A stretch of DNA of 64,000 nt from Cacconaster sp045641345 (lineage in GTDB: Bacteria; Bacteroidota; Bacteroidia; Bacteroidales; UBA932), in NCBI GenBank assembly GCA_045641345.1, contig JAZUGR010000021.1, positions 1-64,000 on the forward strand. The letters run 5' to 3'. The stretch's first letter is position 1. Each line of letters opens with the position of its first letter. A model generated the notes under the pieces. The model saw nothing but the letters and a program-made list of their open reading frames with translations, was not told the DNA's origin and made no database searches. The position numbers and the translations under genes are program-made. Below are positions 1 to 8,331 of this stretch, in pieces.

Positions 1-103
1 CTACCACATCCTTAGGGGCGCTTTGGATACGGCAGGTGTAGAGGGCAGGACCCAGTCCCGTTCGCTTTACGGTGCCAAGAGGCCGAAGGCTGCTAAGAAG
101 TAA
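1..103 (+). CDS. rpsL: 30S ribosomal protein S12, C-terminal end (partial)
   Basis: Only the last 33 codons are inside the window, read from base 2 to the TAA at 101-103. The peptide starts YHILRGALDTAGVEGRTQ and ends in a basic KRPKAAKK tail, which matches the C-terminus of ribosomal protein S12 of the small-subunit decoding centre. It is followed after 30 bases by rpsG and then fusA, the classic str operon order, which supports the call. The 5' end and promoter lie outside the window. Confidence 0.95.
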   Translation, partial: YHILRGALDTAGVEGRTQSRSLYGAKRPKAAKK

Positions 104-133
104 TCCATCTATTAATTCTTAATTCCACAAAAA

Positions 134-610
134 ATGAGAAAAACGAAGCCTAAAAAGAGGATTCTACTTCCTGATCCCAAATTTCACGACGTTGAGGTTA
201 CACGTTTCGTGAACAATTTGATGCTGCAGGGGAAGAAGAGTATCGCTTATTCTATTTTTTACGATGCGATCGATATGATCGGCGAGAAGATGAAAGATTC
301 TGAACAGGCTCCTCTCGACATTTGGAAAAAAGCATTGGAAAACGTAACCCCGCAGGTCGAAGTAAAGTCCCGCAGGGTCGGTGGTGCGAACTTCCAGGTA
401 CCGACAGAGGTGCGTCCGGAAAGAAAAGTCTCTCTCTCGATGAAAAATCTGATACTTTTCGCCCGCAAACGTGCCGGCCATTCAATGGCTGAAAAGTTGG
501 CTGCTGAAATAATGGCTGCATTCAACTGCGAAGGTGCAGCGTTCAAGAGAAAGGAGGAAATGCACAGGATGGCCGAGGCCAACAAGGCATTTGCTCACTT
601 CCGTTTTTAA
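134..610 (+). CDS. rpsG: 30S ribosomal protein S7
   Basis: The 158-residue product is a full-length S7, the protein that nucleates assembly of the 16S rRNA head domain and contacts the E site. It opens with the typical basic MRKTKPKKR and carries the conserved GGANFQVPTEVRP stretch and the C-terminal HRMAEANKAFAHFRF ending. Its length is normal for the family. It sits between rpsL and fusA with 15 bases to the EF-G start, so it is part of the str operon. No unusual residues were seen. Confidence 0.98.
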   Translation: MRKTKPKKRILLPDPKFHDVEVTRFVNNLMLQGKKSIAYSIFYDAIDMIGEKMKDSEQAPLDIWKKALENVTPQVEVKSRRVGGANFQVPTEVRPERKVSLSMKNLILFARKRAGHSMAEKLAAEIMAAFNCEGAAFKRKEEMHRMAEANKAFAHFRF

Positions 611-625
611 TTCCCTCGGAAATCA

Positions 626-2743
626 ATGGCGAGAGATCTTAAATATACGCGTAACATCGGCATCATGGCCCATATCGATGCCGGCAAGACAACCACGTCT
701 GAGCGTATCCTTTTCTACACCGGAAAGACCCACAAGATAGGTGAGGTCCACGATGGGGCCGCAACGATGGACTGGATGGTTCAGGAGCAGGAGCGTGGTA
801 TTACCATCACCTCCGCTGCGACCACCGCATTCTGGCACTACAACAAGGAGCAGTACCAGCTCAACCTGATTGACACTCCGGGCCACGTCGACTTCACGGT
901 CGAGGTGGAGCGTTCGCTCCGTGTGCTCGACGGAACGGTTGCAACTTTCTGCGCCGTCGGCCGTGTACAGCCTCAGAGCGAAACCGTATGGCGTCAAGCT
1001 GACAAGTACCACGTCCCCAAGATCGCCTATGTAAACAAGATGGACCGCACGGGTGCGGACTTCCTCGCAGTGGTTGAGGAAATCAAGTCCAAGCTCGGAG
1101 CCAAGTCGGTTCCCATCTGTCTGCCTATCGGCGCCGAGGACAAGTTCGAGGGCATAGTGGACCTTATCTCCAAGAAGGCTTACTATTACGATAGCGAGAG
1201 CAAGGAGCTTGTCAACTACAAGGAAGGTCCTATCCCCGCCAATATGGTCGATGAAGTCGATCAGTGGCGCGGCAATCTTGTAGAGGCTGCGGCAGAGTAC
1301 AACGATGCCCTCCTCGAAAAGTTCTTCGATGATCCCGATTCAATATCCGAACAGGAAATCATAGACGCATTGCGCAAGGCCACAATCGATATGGCTGTGG
1401 TTCCCACCTGCTGCGGTTCATCGTTCAAGAACAAGGGTGTGCAGTTCCTGCTCGATGCAGTGATCCGCTACCTCCCTTCTCCTCTTGACAAGGGCAATAC
1501 CTCGGCAACGGACCTCAACACCAACGAAGCTGTTGAGCGCAAGCCTCTGGCTTCCGATCCGTTCTGCGCACTTGTGTTCAAGATTGCCACCGACCCGTTC
1601 GTTGGCCGTCTGGCATTCCTCCGCGCATATTCGGGCCGTCTTGATGCAGGTTCCTATGTGCTCAATGCCCGCACAGGCAAGAAGGAGCGCGTAGCCCGTC
1701 TGTATCAGATGCACTCCAACAAGCAGAATCCCATTGAATTCGTCGAGGCCGGAGACATCTGCGCAGCAGTCGGTTTCAAGGAACTGCGTACAGGCGATAC
1801 GATTTGCGCCGAGAATGCACCCGTTGTACTTGAGGCAATATCGTTCCCCGATCCCGTTATCGGGTTGGCCGTTGAGCCCAAGACCCAGGCCGACCTCGAC
1901 AAACTCGGAATCGCTCTAGGCAAGCTTGCCGAAGAGGACCCTACCTTCACTGTCAAGTCGGATGCCGAAACAGGGCAGACCGTCATCAGTGGAATGGGTG
2001 AGCTCCATCTGGACATCATCGTCGACCGTCTCCGCCGTGAGTTCGGTGTCGAGATCAACCAGGGTGCTCCTCAGGTCAACTACAAGGAGGCCGTTACCAA
2101 GAGCTACCAGCACCGTGAGGTGTTCAAGAAGCAGACAGGTGGTCGTGGTAAGTTCGCCGATATCATCGTTGAAATCGGCCCTGCCGACGAAGGTGTTACC
2201 GGACTTCAGTTCATCGACGAAGTCAAGGGCGGCAACGTCCCCCGCGAGTTTATCCCGGCAGTCGAGAAAGGCTTCAAGTCCGCAATGGCCAATGGAGTCC
2301 TTGCGGGTTATGAGGTTCCCTCTCTCAAGGTACGCCTGCTCGACGGTAGCTTCCATCCTGTGGATTCGGATGCCCTTTCGTTCGAGATATGCGCCCGTAT
2401 GGCATTCCGTCACGCGCTTGTCAAGTGCGGTCCCGTGCTTATGGAGCCTATCATGTCGCTGGAGGTTGTCACCCCCGAAGACTATATGGGCGATGTAATC
2501 GGCGACCTCAACCGTCGCCGCGGCCAGATTGTCAATATGGACAGCAAGGGCAATGCACGCATCGTAAAGGCCGAGGTTCCCCTTTCGGAACAGTTCGGTT
2601 ACGTAACGGTTCTGCGTACCCTCTCGTCGGGCCGTGCAACAAGTTCAATGGAATTCGCGCACTATGCCGAAGTTCCCGGTAACATTGCTGCCGAGGTCAT
2701 CAAACAAAACGGTGGTCGCAAGACCGATGACGATAACGAATAA
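626..2743 (+). CDS. fusA: Elongation factor G
   Basis: The 705-residue product is the translational GTPase EF-G, which drives ribosome translocation and, with RRF, recycling. The G1 motif AHIDAGKTT is at residues 15-23, DTPGH at 83-87 and NKMD at 137-140. The later EF-G domains follow, with the conserved PQVNYKEA region near the middle and a C-terminal domain ending in an acidic tail. Length is normal for Bacteroidota. It lies in the str operon between rpsG and rpsJ; no tuf gene follows it, a common arrangement in this phylum. Confidence 0.98.
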   Translation: MARDLKYTRNIGIMAHIDAGKTTTSERILFYTGKTHKIGEVHDGAATMDWMVQEQERGITITSAATTAFWHYNKEQYQLNLIDTPGHVDFTVEVERSLRVLDGTVATFCAVGRVQPQSETVWRQADKYHVPKIAYVNKMDRTGADFLAVVEEIKSKLGAKSVPICLPIGAEDKFEGIVDLISKKAYYYDSESKELVNYKEGPIPANMVDEVDQWRGNLVEAAAEYNDALLEKFFDDPDSISEQEIIDALRKATIDMAVVPTCCGSSFKNKGVQFLLDAVIRYLPSPLDKGNTSATDLNTNEAVERKPLASDPFCALVFKIATDPFVGRLAFLRAYSGRLDAGSYVLNARTGKKERVARLYQMHSNKQNPIEFVEAGDICAAVGFKELRTGDTICAENAPVVLEAISFPDPVIGLAVEPKTQADLDKLGIALGKLAEEDPTFTVKSDAETGQTVISGMGELHLDIIVDRLRREFGVEINQGAPQVNYKEAVTKSYQHREVFKKQTGGRGKFADIIVEIGPADEGVTGLQFIDEVKGGNVPREFIPAVEKGFKSAMANGVLAGYEVPSLKVRLLDGSFHPVDSDALSFEICARMAFRHALVKCGPVLMEPIMSLEVVTPEDYMGDVIGDLNRRRGQIVNMDSKGNARIVKAEVPLSEQFGYVTVLRTLSSGRATSSMEFAHYAEVPGNIAAEVIKQNGGRKTDDDNE

Positions 2744-2758
2744 TAAAGTATTACGATA

Positions 2759-3064
2759 ATGAGTCAGAAAATCAGAATCAAACTCAAATCTTACGACCAT
2801 GCTCTGGTTGACAAGTCAGCCGACAAGATCGTAAAGACGGTAAAGGCTACCGGTGCTGTGGTAAGCGGGCCCATTCCCCTTCCTACGGACAAGAAGATAT
2901 TTACCGTAAACCGCTCGACCTTCGTCAACAAGAAGGCGCGCGAACAGTTCGAACTCAATTCTTTCCGCCGTCTCCTCGATATCTACAGCTCAACCCCCAA
3001 AACGGTTGACGCTCTTATGAAACTCGAGCTTCCCAGCGGAGTGGAAGTGGAGATAAAAGTGTGA
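2759..3064 (+). CDS. rpsJ: 30S ribosomal protein S10
   Basis: The 101-residue product is S10 (also NusE), a head protein of the 30S subunit that doubles as a transcription antitermination factor. It begins MSQKIRIKLKSYDH and contains the conserved GPIPLPT segment. It starts 15 bases after fusA and is co-oriented, so it belongs to the same transcript. In most relatives the S10 operon continues directly into rplC. Here the next elements are a hairpin, a tRNA gene and a terminator, so the ribosomal operon ends here. Confidence 0.97.
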   Translation: MSQKIRIKLKSYDHALVDKSADKIVKTVKATGAVVSGPIPLPTDKKIFTVNRSTFVNKKAREQFELNSFRRLLDIYSSTPKTVDALMKLELPSGVEVEIKV

Positions 3065-3071
3065 TAAAAAG

Positions 3072-3088
3072 GCGCTCTGAAAGAGCGC
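3072..3088 (+). repeat. Short perfect inverted repeat after rpsJ
   Basis: A 7-bp stem (GCGCTCT / AGAGCGC) with a three-base GAA loop lies 7 bases after the rpsJ stop and 4 bases before the tRNA. It has no T-run, so it is unlikely to be an intrinsic terminator. It may serve as an RNA processing site separating the mRNA from the tRNA precursor; that role is inferred. Confidence 0.6.
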
Positions 3089-3092
3089 TCAC

Positions 3093-3166
3093 GGTCCCTT
3101 AGCTCAGTTGGTTAGAGCACCTGACTCATAATCAGGGGGTCGTAGGATCATGCCCTACAGGGACCA
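3093..3166 (+). tRNA. tRNA with CAU anticodon (probably Ile2, possibly elongator Met)
   Basis: A complete cloverleaf of 74 bases folds by eye: 7-bp acceptor stem GGTCCCT/AGGGACC, D arm with GCTC/GAGC, anticodon stem CCTGA/TCAGG with loop CTCATAA (CAT at 3127-3129), and T stem GTAGG/CCTAC. CCA is not encoded after the discriminator A. The anticodon alone allows Met or lysidine-modified Ile2. The acceptor C4-G69 and C5-G68 pairs, reported as determinants for the lysidine synthetase TilS in E. coli, and the overall resemblance to Bacillus Ile2 make Ile2 somewhat more likely. The T loop reads ATCATGC, so positions 54 and 58 are A and T, the reverse of the usual T54/A58. Confidence 0.93.
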
Positions 3167-3178
3167 CAAAGGGGAATG

Positions 3179-3205
3179 AGGAGAATCGGAAGATTCTCCT
3201 TTTTT
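3179..3205 (+). terminator. Rho-independent terminator of the str operon/tRNA transcript
   Basis: A 9-bp perfect stem (AGGAGAATC / GATTCTCCT) closes on a GGAA tetraloop and is followed at once by TTTTT. It lies 12 bases after the tRNA and ends the rpsL-rpsG-fusA-rpsJ-tRNA transcription unit, separating it from the transporter gene that follows. Confidence 0.92.
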
Positions 3206-3225
3206 GGAATAAAGGTGGTATACAA

Positions 3226-4662
3226 ATGGTAACTTTTTCTATCTGTATAGTGCTCCTGATTTTGGGGTACTTCATCTACGGAAGGTTTGTGGAGCGCTTC
3301 TTCGGGGCAGATCCTTCGCGTGAAGTGCCGTCGGCCAAACTTGCCGACGGGGTGGATTACGTGAGTATGCCCACGTGGAAGGCATTCATGATACAGTTTC
3401 TCAACATTGCCGGCCTCGGGCCGGTGTTCGGGGCGATAATGGGAGCGAAATTCGGCACTTCGGCCTATCTGTGGATTGTTTTCGGCACCATATTCGGAGG
3501 AGCGGTCCACGACTATTTCTCCGGGATGCTGTCGTTGAGGAACAATGGGGAAAGTCTTCCGAACATTATCGGGAGGTATCTGGGAAAGGGTATGAAGAGC
3601 TTTTTCACATTCTTTTCGATTCTCCTTATGATCCTCGTCGTGTGTGTATTCGTCGCCCAGCCTGCGGAGCTCCTTTCAAATATGACTCCCGACTATCTCA
3701 GCACATACTTCTGGATGGCCGTGATATTCATCTATTATCTGGTCGCTACGCTGTTCCCGATAGACAAAGTGATAGGCAGGCTGTATCCGATACTCGGTTT
3801 CGCCCTGCTGTTCATGGCCGCAGGCATATTGGTAGCCCTCTATTCGAGGCAGGCCCCCCTGCCCGAAATATGGAACGGATTCGGCACCAAATACGAAAGC
3901 GCCCCCATTTTTCCGATGATGTTCATCTCCATAGCCTGCGGCGCCGTGAGCGGATTCCACGCCACGCAGTCGCCCATGATGGCCCGTTGCATCCGCTCCG
4001 AGAAGGAGGGGCGCAAGGTTTTCTATGGCTCTATGGTGGCCGAAGGCATCGTGGCTCTGATATGGGCGGCGGCAGCAACCGCCTATTTCAACGAGAACGG
4101 GGCTTCGGATGCGGCATCGGTAGTGACAATGAACATTTCCAGGGAATGGCTTGGCGCTTTTGGGGGTGCAATCGCCCTGCTCGGAGTGATCGCAGCGCCG
4201 ATATCTTCGGGTGACACTGCACTGCGCAGCGCACGCCTGATGATTGCCGATGCTCTGCGATTCACACAGAAAGGAGTCATCAACCGGCTCATCATCTCGA
4301 TCCCGCTCGGTGTGGTGTCGCTTTCAATCCTCTTCTACAGCATCTTCCAGCCCGACGGCTTTTCAATCATATGGAGATATTTCGCCTGGTGCAACCAGGT
4401 GCTGTCGGTATTCACGTTATGGGCGATAACCATCTATCTTTGCCGTAGCGGCAAGAAGTGCCTGATCACGCTTCTGCCGGCGCTTTTCATGACCGAAGTG
4501 ACCACGACATACGCCCTTCTGGCTCCGGAGTGCTGCGGTATTCCCGGATATCTTGCGTATCCCGGAGGGGTGCTCGTGATGGTTACCCTTCTTTTTGCCT
4601 TCCTCTGGTGGAAATATCACTACAAGATGCATTTCCCAAGACAGACAAGGTTCTTCAAATAG
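3226..4662 (+). CDS. cstA: CstA-family carbon starvation/peptide-pyruvate transporter
   Basis: The 478-residue product is a polytopic inner-membrane protein of the CstA family, whose studied members import peptides or pyruvate under carbon limitation. Many hydrophobic helices span the length. The N-terminal half has family hallmarks: the GADPS segment after the first helix, FLNIAGLGPVFGAIMGAKFG, and the AVHDYFSGMLSLRNNG stretch. It is shorter than E. coli CstA (about 700 residues) but similar to the short forms in Bacteroidota. An AAAGGTGG ribosome-binding site precedes the ATG. It follows the str terminator, and the CPA2 antiporter starts 9 bases downstream, suggesting co-transcription. The substrate cannot be told from sequence. 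Confidence 0.88.
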   Translation: MVTFSICIVLLILGYFIYGRFVERFFGADPSREVPSAKLADGVDYVSMPTWKAFMIQFLNIAGLGPVFGAIMGAKFGTSAYLWIVFGTIFGGAVHDYFSGMLSLRNNGESLPNIIGRYLGKGMKSFFTFFSILLMILVVCVFVAQPAELLSNMTPDYLSTYFWMAVIFIYYLVATLFPIDKVIGRLYPILGFALLFMAAGILVALYSRQAPLPEIWNGFGTKYESAPIFPMMFISIACGAVSGFHATQSPMMARCIRSEKEGRKVFYGSMVAEGIVALIWAAAATAYFNENGASDAASVVTMNISREWLGAFGGAIALLGVIAAPISSGDTALRSARLMIADALRFTQKGVINRLIISIPLGVVSLSILFYSIFQPDGFSIIWRYFAWCNQVLSVFTLWAITIYLCRSGKKCLITLLPALFMTEVTTTYALLAPECCGIPGYLAYPGGVLVMVTLLFAFLWWKYHYKMHFPRQTRFFK

Positions 4663-4671
4663 GATTGCCGT

Positions 4672-6921
4672 ATGTCAACAGAACTGAACCTGGTTTCCGA
4701 ATTGGCGGTGATACTGATTGCCGCTGCGGTTTTCACCGTGATTTCAAAGGCGCTCCGACAGCCGTTGATCCTGGGATATATCCTCGCCGGATTCATTGTA
4801 GGGCCGCATCTGGGGCTGTTTCCGCAGTTTTCTCCCCAATCGGTGCACGAATGGGCTGAACTTGGTATCATCTTCCTGTTGTTCGGGCTGGGTCTGGAGT
4901 TCAATTTCAAGAAGTTGTTGAACGTAGGCAGTGCAGCCATAATAACCGCCCTGACCATTTCGTTGGGGATGCTTGCAGTCGGATTCGTTACGGGGTCGGC
5001 CTTCGGCTGGGCGCCCATACAGTGCCTGTTCTTCGGCGGTATGTTGGGGATGAGTTCCACGACCATCATCATCAAGGCGTATGATGACCTTGGGTACAAG
5101 AACAAGCCTTATGCGACTCTGGTGTTCGGCCTGCTTGTGGTGGAGGACCTGCTGGCCGTGCTGATAATGGTGCTGTTCTCGACGCTTGCGGTATCCAACA
5201 AATTTTCGGGCATCGATATGCTGGTTTCGCTCGCCAAACTGGTAACGTTCCTCGTGCTGTGTTTCCTGGTGGGCATATTCGTGATACCTACGGTTTTCAA
5301 GCGCTGGTCGAAATACATATCCGACGAAATACTCCTGCTTATCAGTGTGGGCCTGTGTTTCATTCTGGTGATGCTGGCCAACTATGTCGGATTCTCGTCG
5401 GCCCTCGGGGCTTTTCTCATAGGGTCGATTCTCTCATCGACCGTGGAAGGGGAGAGGATAGAGCAGCTGATCGGACATATCAAGAGTTTTTTCGGCGCCA
5501 TCTTCTTCGTTTCCGTCGGAATGATGGTCAATCCGGCGGTGATTGCGGAGTATTGGAGCATGATAATCATCATCACCCTTGTGGCCATGGCAGGTATTCT
5601 CGTGTTTTCGACAGTCGGGGTGCTTGTTGCCGGCAAGGGTCTCGACACAGCGCTTCACGTGGGATTCAGCCTGCCTCAACTTGGAGAGTTTTCGTTCATC
5701 ATTGCAGCTCTCGGCTGCTCGATGGGAGTTGTGGACGATTATCTGTATCCGGTCATCATTTCGGTTTCGGTAATTACCACATTCACCACTCCGTATATGA
5801 TCAAGGCAGCAGATCCGGTTTCGGCATGGATGCACAAGGTTCTGCCGTCGGCAGTTCTCGGCAAATTGAACTCCAAAGTGCAGGAAGATGCCACGAGTCG
5901 GGCGGAGACAAACCTGTGGAGGGTGTTCATCAAGAAATATCTGACGAGGGTTTCGCTCTACAGTATGATATTGCTGGTGATACTGCTCGGCCTGGAGGCA
6001 ATTTCGCCCACAATATCGGAATGGCTTCTGAACAGAATGAACGGGACTCTGGCCCGTGTGATAGAGGTGATTGTGACGCTTTTGCTGATATCGCCGTTCC
6101 TCTTCGGACTGGCAATCAACCGTGGCGATTTGCGCGCCCTGTCCGAAAGCCTCGTCAAAAAGGCTCCGCGTGCCAAGATACCGATAATGGTATCCATCAT
6201 ATTCAGGATGGTACTGGCCGTGATCTTCACCTTGAGTGCGATAATGATTTATTCACAGCTGTCGGGCTGGAGGACCATAGCTGTCGTATTCGGGATATTC
6301 TTCGTTTTCATAATGGCGCGCAGGAATTCGGCCGATTACACCAAACTGGAGCAAAGGTTTATGACAAACCTCAATGCCAAGGAGACTCTTTTGAAGAGCC
6401 GCACTCCGGTTGCCGCCACCTTCAGGGCGCGGATGGCCGGATATGATATCCATACGATGGAGATTCCGGTTCTGCCCGATTTCAAATATAGTGGCAAGAC
6501 TTTGAGAGAAATGCCGTTCCGCGGCATTTCAGGGGTGAATATCGCGAAAATCCAGCGCGGAAGCAAGTCGATAATAATTCCCGGTGGAGGAGAGGTGATA
6601 TATCCCGGTGACAGGCTTGTGGCCGTGGGCAATACGGCTCAGCTGGAGTCTTTCGCCCGATATATGGCAGCAAGTTATGATACGGCAGAGCCCGATTCCG
6701 AGGAGTTTGTGGTGGAGCCGGTTTCGGTTGACGACGGCGACACCATTTTTGCCGGCAAGGAACTTTGCGAAACCAATCTGCGTGCCGCCGGATGCCTTCT
6801 GGTGAGCGTGGAGCGCGATGGCGCGGTATTTGCCAATCCTGACAAGAAATTCAAGTTCGCTCCTGGCGATATCCTGTGGATAGCGGGGCTCAAGTCTTCG
6901 GTGGAGTGGCTTAAAAAATAA
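4672..6921 (+). CDS. CPA2 family monovalent cation:proton antiporter with C-terminal RCK_C domains
   Basis: The 749-residue product resembles KefB/GerN-type CPA2 antiporters, which exchange Na+ or K+ for protons. The first ~390 residues are a Na_H_exchanger membrane domain with a GFSLPQLGEFSFI segment typical of the family. A second hydrophobic region with about four helices (roughly 420-550) follows. Two cytosolic TrkA-C (RCK_C) modules end the protein, one around residues 600-680 and one in the last 60 residues. There is no Rossmann-type RCK_N nucleotide-binding domain, so it is not a classic KefB/C. It lies between the CstA-like gene (9-base gap) and the GH2-like gene (3-base gap). The transported ion is unknown. 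Confidence 0.88.
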   Translation: MSTELNLVSELAVILIAAAVFTVISKALRQPLILGYILAGFIVGPHLGLFPQFSPQSVHEWAELGIIFLLFGLGLEFNFKKLLNVGSAAIITALTISLGMLAVGFVTGSAFGWAPIQCLFFGGMLGMSSTTIIIKAYDDLGYKNKPYATLVFGLLVVEDLLAVLIMVLFSTLAVSNKFSGIDMLVSLAKLVTFLVLCFLVGIFVIPTVFKRWSKYISDEILLLISVGLCFILVMLANYVGFSSALGAFLIGSILSSTVEGERIEQLIGHIKSFFGAIFFVSVGMMVNPAVIAEYWSMIIIITLVAMAGILVFSTVGVLVAGKGLDTALHVGFSLPQLGEFSFIIAALGCSMGVVDDYLYPVIISVSVITTFTTPYMIKAADPVSAWMHKVLPSAVLGKLNSKVQEDATSRAETNLWRVFIKKYLTRVSLYSMILLVILLGLEAISPTISEWLLNRMNGTLARVIEVIVTLLLISPFLFGLAINRGDLRALSESLVKKAPRAKIPIMVSIIFRMVLAVIFTLSAIMIYSQLSGWRTIAVVFGIFFVFIMARRNSADYTKLEQRFMTNLNAKETLLKSRTPVAATFRARMAGYDIHTMEIPVLPDFKYSGKTLREMPFRGISGVNIAKIQRGSKSIIIPGGGEVIYPGDRLVAVGNTAQLESFARYMAASYDTAEPDSEEFVVEPVSVDDGDTIFAGKELCETNLRAAGCLLVSVERDGAVFANPDKKFKFAPGDILWIAGLKSSVEWLKK

Positions 6922-6924
6922 AAA

Positions 6925-8331
6925 ATGAAGATACGTACTTTTATATTGGTGCTCGCGCTGTTTCAGGGACTTGCGCTTTCCGGGCAGGAATGGCGTTATG
7001 CAGGTCACGGCGAGCGGACACAATGGAGCGAAAACATAAAATACCCTGAAAGGGTGTCGTGGGAATATCCGCGTCCGCAGATGCTGCGCAGCCGCTGGAT
7101 GTCGCTCAACGGCATCTGGAACTATGTGGTCACTCCACGCGACAGGGATTCGATGCCCGCTTCGGAGAGGAAGATTTTTGTGCCGTTCCCGCTCGAGGCT
7201 CCGCTTTCGGGGGCCGGACGGACAATCCTCGAAAGGGACGCCCTGTGGTATACCAGAACATTCGAGGTCCCTGCCGAGTGGAAAGGCAGCCGGCTTCTGC
7301 TCCATTTCGGAGCTGTCGACAGGGAGTGTGAGGTGCTGGTGAACGGCCGTCTGGCGGGAACTCACAGCGGAGGGGATGAGGAGTTTGTGATGGACATCAC
7401 TTCCCTGGTCACGAAAAAAGGGGAGCAGCGTCTTACCTTGAAGGTCCGGGACGGCATCGCCAACGGGCCATATCCGATATCGGGAATATGGCAGACCGTA
7501 TGGATGGAGCCTGTGAATGCCAAGGCGCACATCGACCGGTGCGTGGACTGGCCCGACATTGACAGGGGGGTTCTGTATGTCACTCCGCAATGCAGCGGCG
7601 CCAAAAAAGACGACATTCTGCATCTCTACCTTTTTGATGATGACAATATCATTGCCGACGTCACTTTCTCTCCCGGCGAAACGATAGAGATAAAGATAGA
7701 CAACCCTAAATTCTGGAGTCCGTCCAATCCCCATCTGTACGACTACACCGTAAATCTGCTGCGGGGCAAGAAGCTGCTGGACATCGTGAGGTGCTATACC
7801 GCGCTGCGCAAGATGGATGTAGTGGAAGTCCCCTCCGGAGCGAAATATCTTTCCTTGAACGGAACCCCTTTCCTTGCCTGTGGCGTAAAGGATGACTCGT
7901 GGTGGCCCGACGGTCTGTGCACACCTCCTTCGGATGCTGCGCTCCGCAACGACCTGCTGCAGGTGCGCACGTTCGGCTTCAATGCCGTGCTGCGCAGCGG
8001 CGCATCTCCGGCCAGATGGAAATATTGGTGTGACGTGCTTGGCCTTGTGGCGATTTCCGAGGTGCCGGAAGGGGTGAAGGTGGAAGACCTCCCGTTCAGG
8101 CCGTATTTCAATTATTCATCGGTCGAAAGCGCCACAACGGCCTTCACGAAGGCGCTCGAAACAGTAAACGGAGATTGCGGGGTCCTCGTGTGCACCAACG
8201 TGGTTGAAAGGAAAGGCTTCGTGTCGGGACTGATGACTTCCGACAGAAAGGCGGAAACCCTTGACAGAAGGGGCGTGATCGCCGCTATCCAAGCTTTATT
8301 ACAACGGGTAGGTGATCGCTGTAGCCGCTGA
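6925..8331 (+). CDS. GH2-like secreted protein, shortened and probably inactive
   Basis: The 468-residue product has a signal peptide (cleavage near ALSGQ) followed by the jelly-roll sugar-binding domain of glycoside hydrolase family 2 (LNGIWNY, WYTRTFEVP, LHFGAVDRECEVLVNG) and an immunoglobulin-like domain. It then enters the start of the TIM barrel (GVKDDSWWPDGL..., PARWKYWCDVLGL). At the point where GH2 enzymes carry the acid/base Asn-Glu motif it reads VLVCTNVVERKG. It then ends about 130 residues early, before the nucleophile region. The last 47 bases run antisense through the 3' end of the neighbouring phosphodiesterase gene. The ordinary GH2 fold start and missing catalytic half suggest a truncated or degraded enzyme, or a binding-only remnant. 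Confidence 0.8.
   Translation: MKIRTFILVLALFQGLALSGQEWRYAGHGERTQWSENIKYPERVSWEYPRPQMLRSRWMSLNGIWNYVVTPRDRDSMPASERKIFVPFPLEAPLSGAGRTILERDALWYTRTFEVPAEWKGSRLLLHFGAVDRECEVLVNGRLAGTHSGGDEEFVMDITSLVTKKGEQRLTLKVRDGIANGPYPISGIWQTVWMEPVNAKAHIDRCVDWPDIDRGVLYVTPQCSGAKKDDILHLYLFDDDNIIADVTFSPGETIEIKIDNPKFWSPSNPHLYDYTVNLLRGKKLLDIVRCYTALRKMDVVEVPSGAKYLSLNGTPFLACGVKDDSWWPDGLCTPPSDAALRNDLLQVRTFGFNAVLRSGASPARWKYWCDVLGLVAISEVPEGVKVEDLPFRPYFNYSSVESATTAFTKALETVNGDCGVLVCTNVVERKGFVSGLMTSDRKAETLDRRGVIAAIQALLQRVGDRCSR

Noticed and set aside
3072..3088. Hairpin after rpsJ as a terminator
   Set aside because: It has no T-run; the real terminator with T-run is at 3179-3205 behind the tRNA.
6529..7734. Long open frame on the minus strand (401 codons) across the CPA2 and GH2-like genes
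   Set aside because: It lies opposite two clear genes, has no recognisable domains and starts and ends without signals, so it is an antisense shadow.
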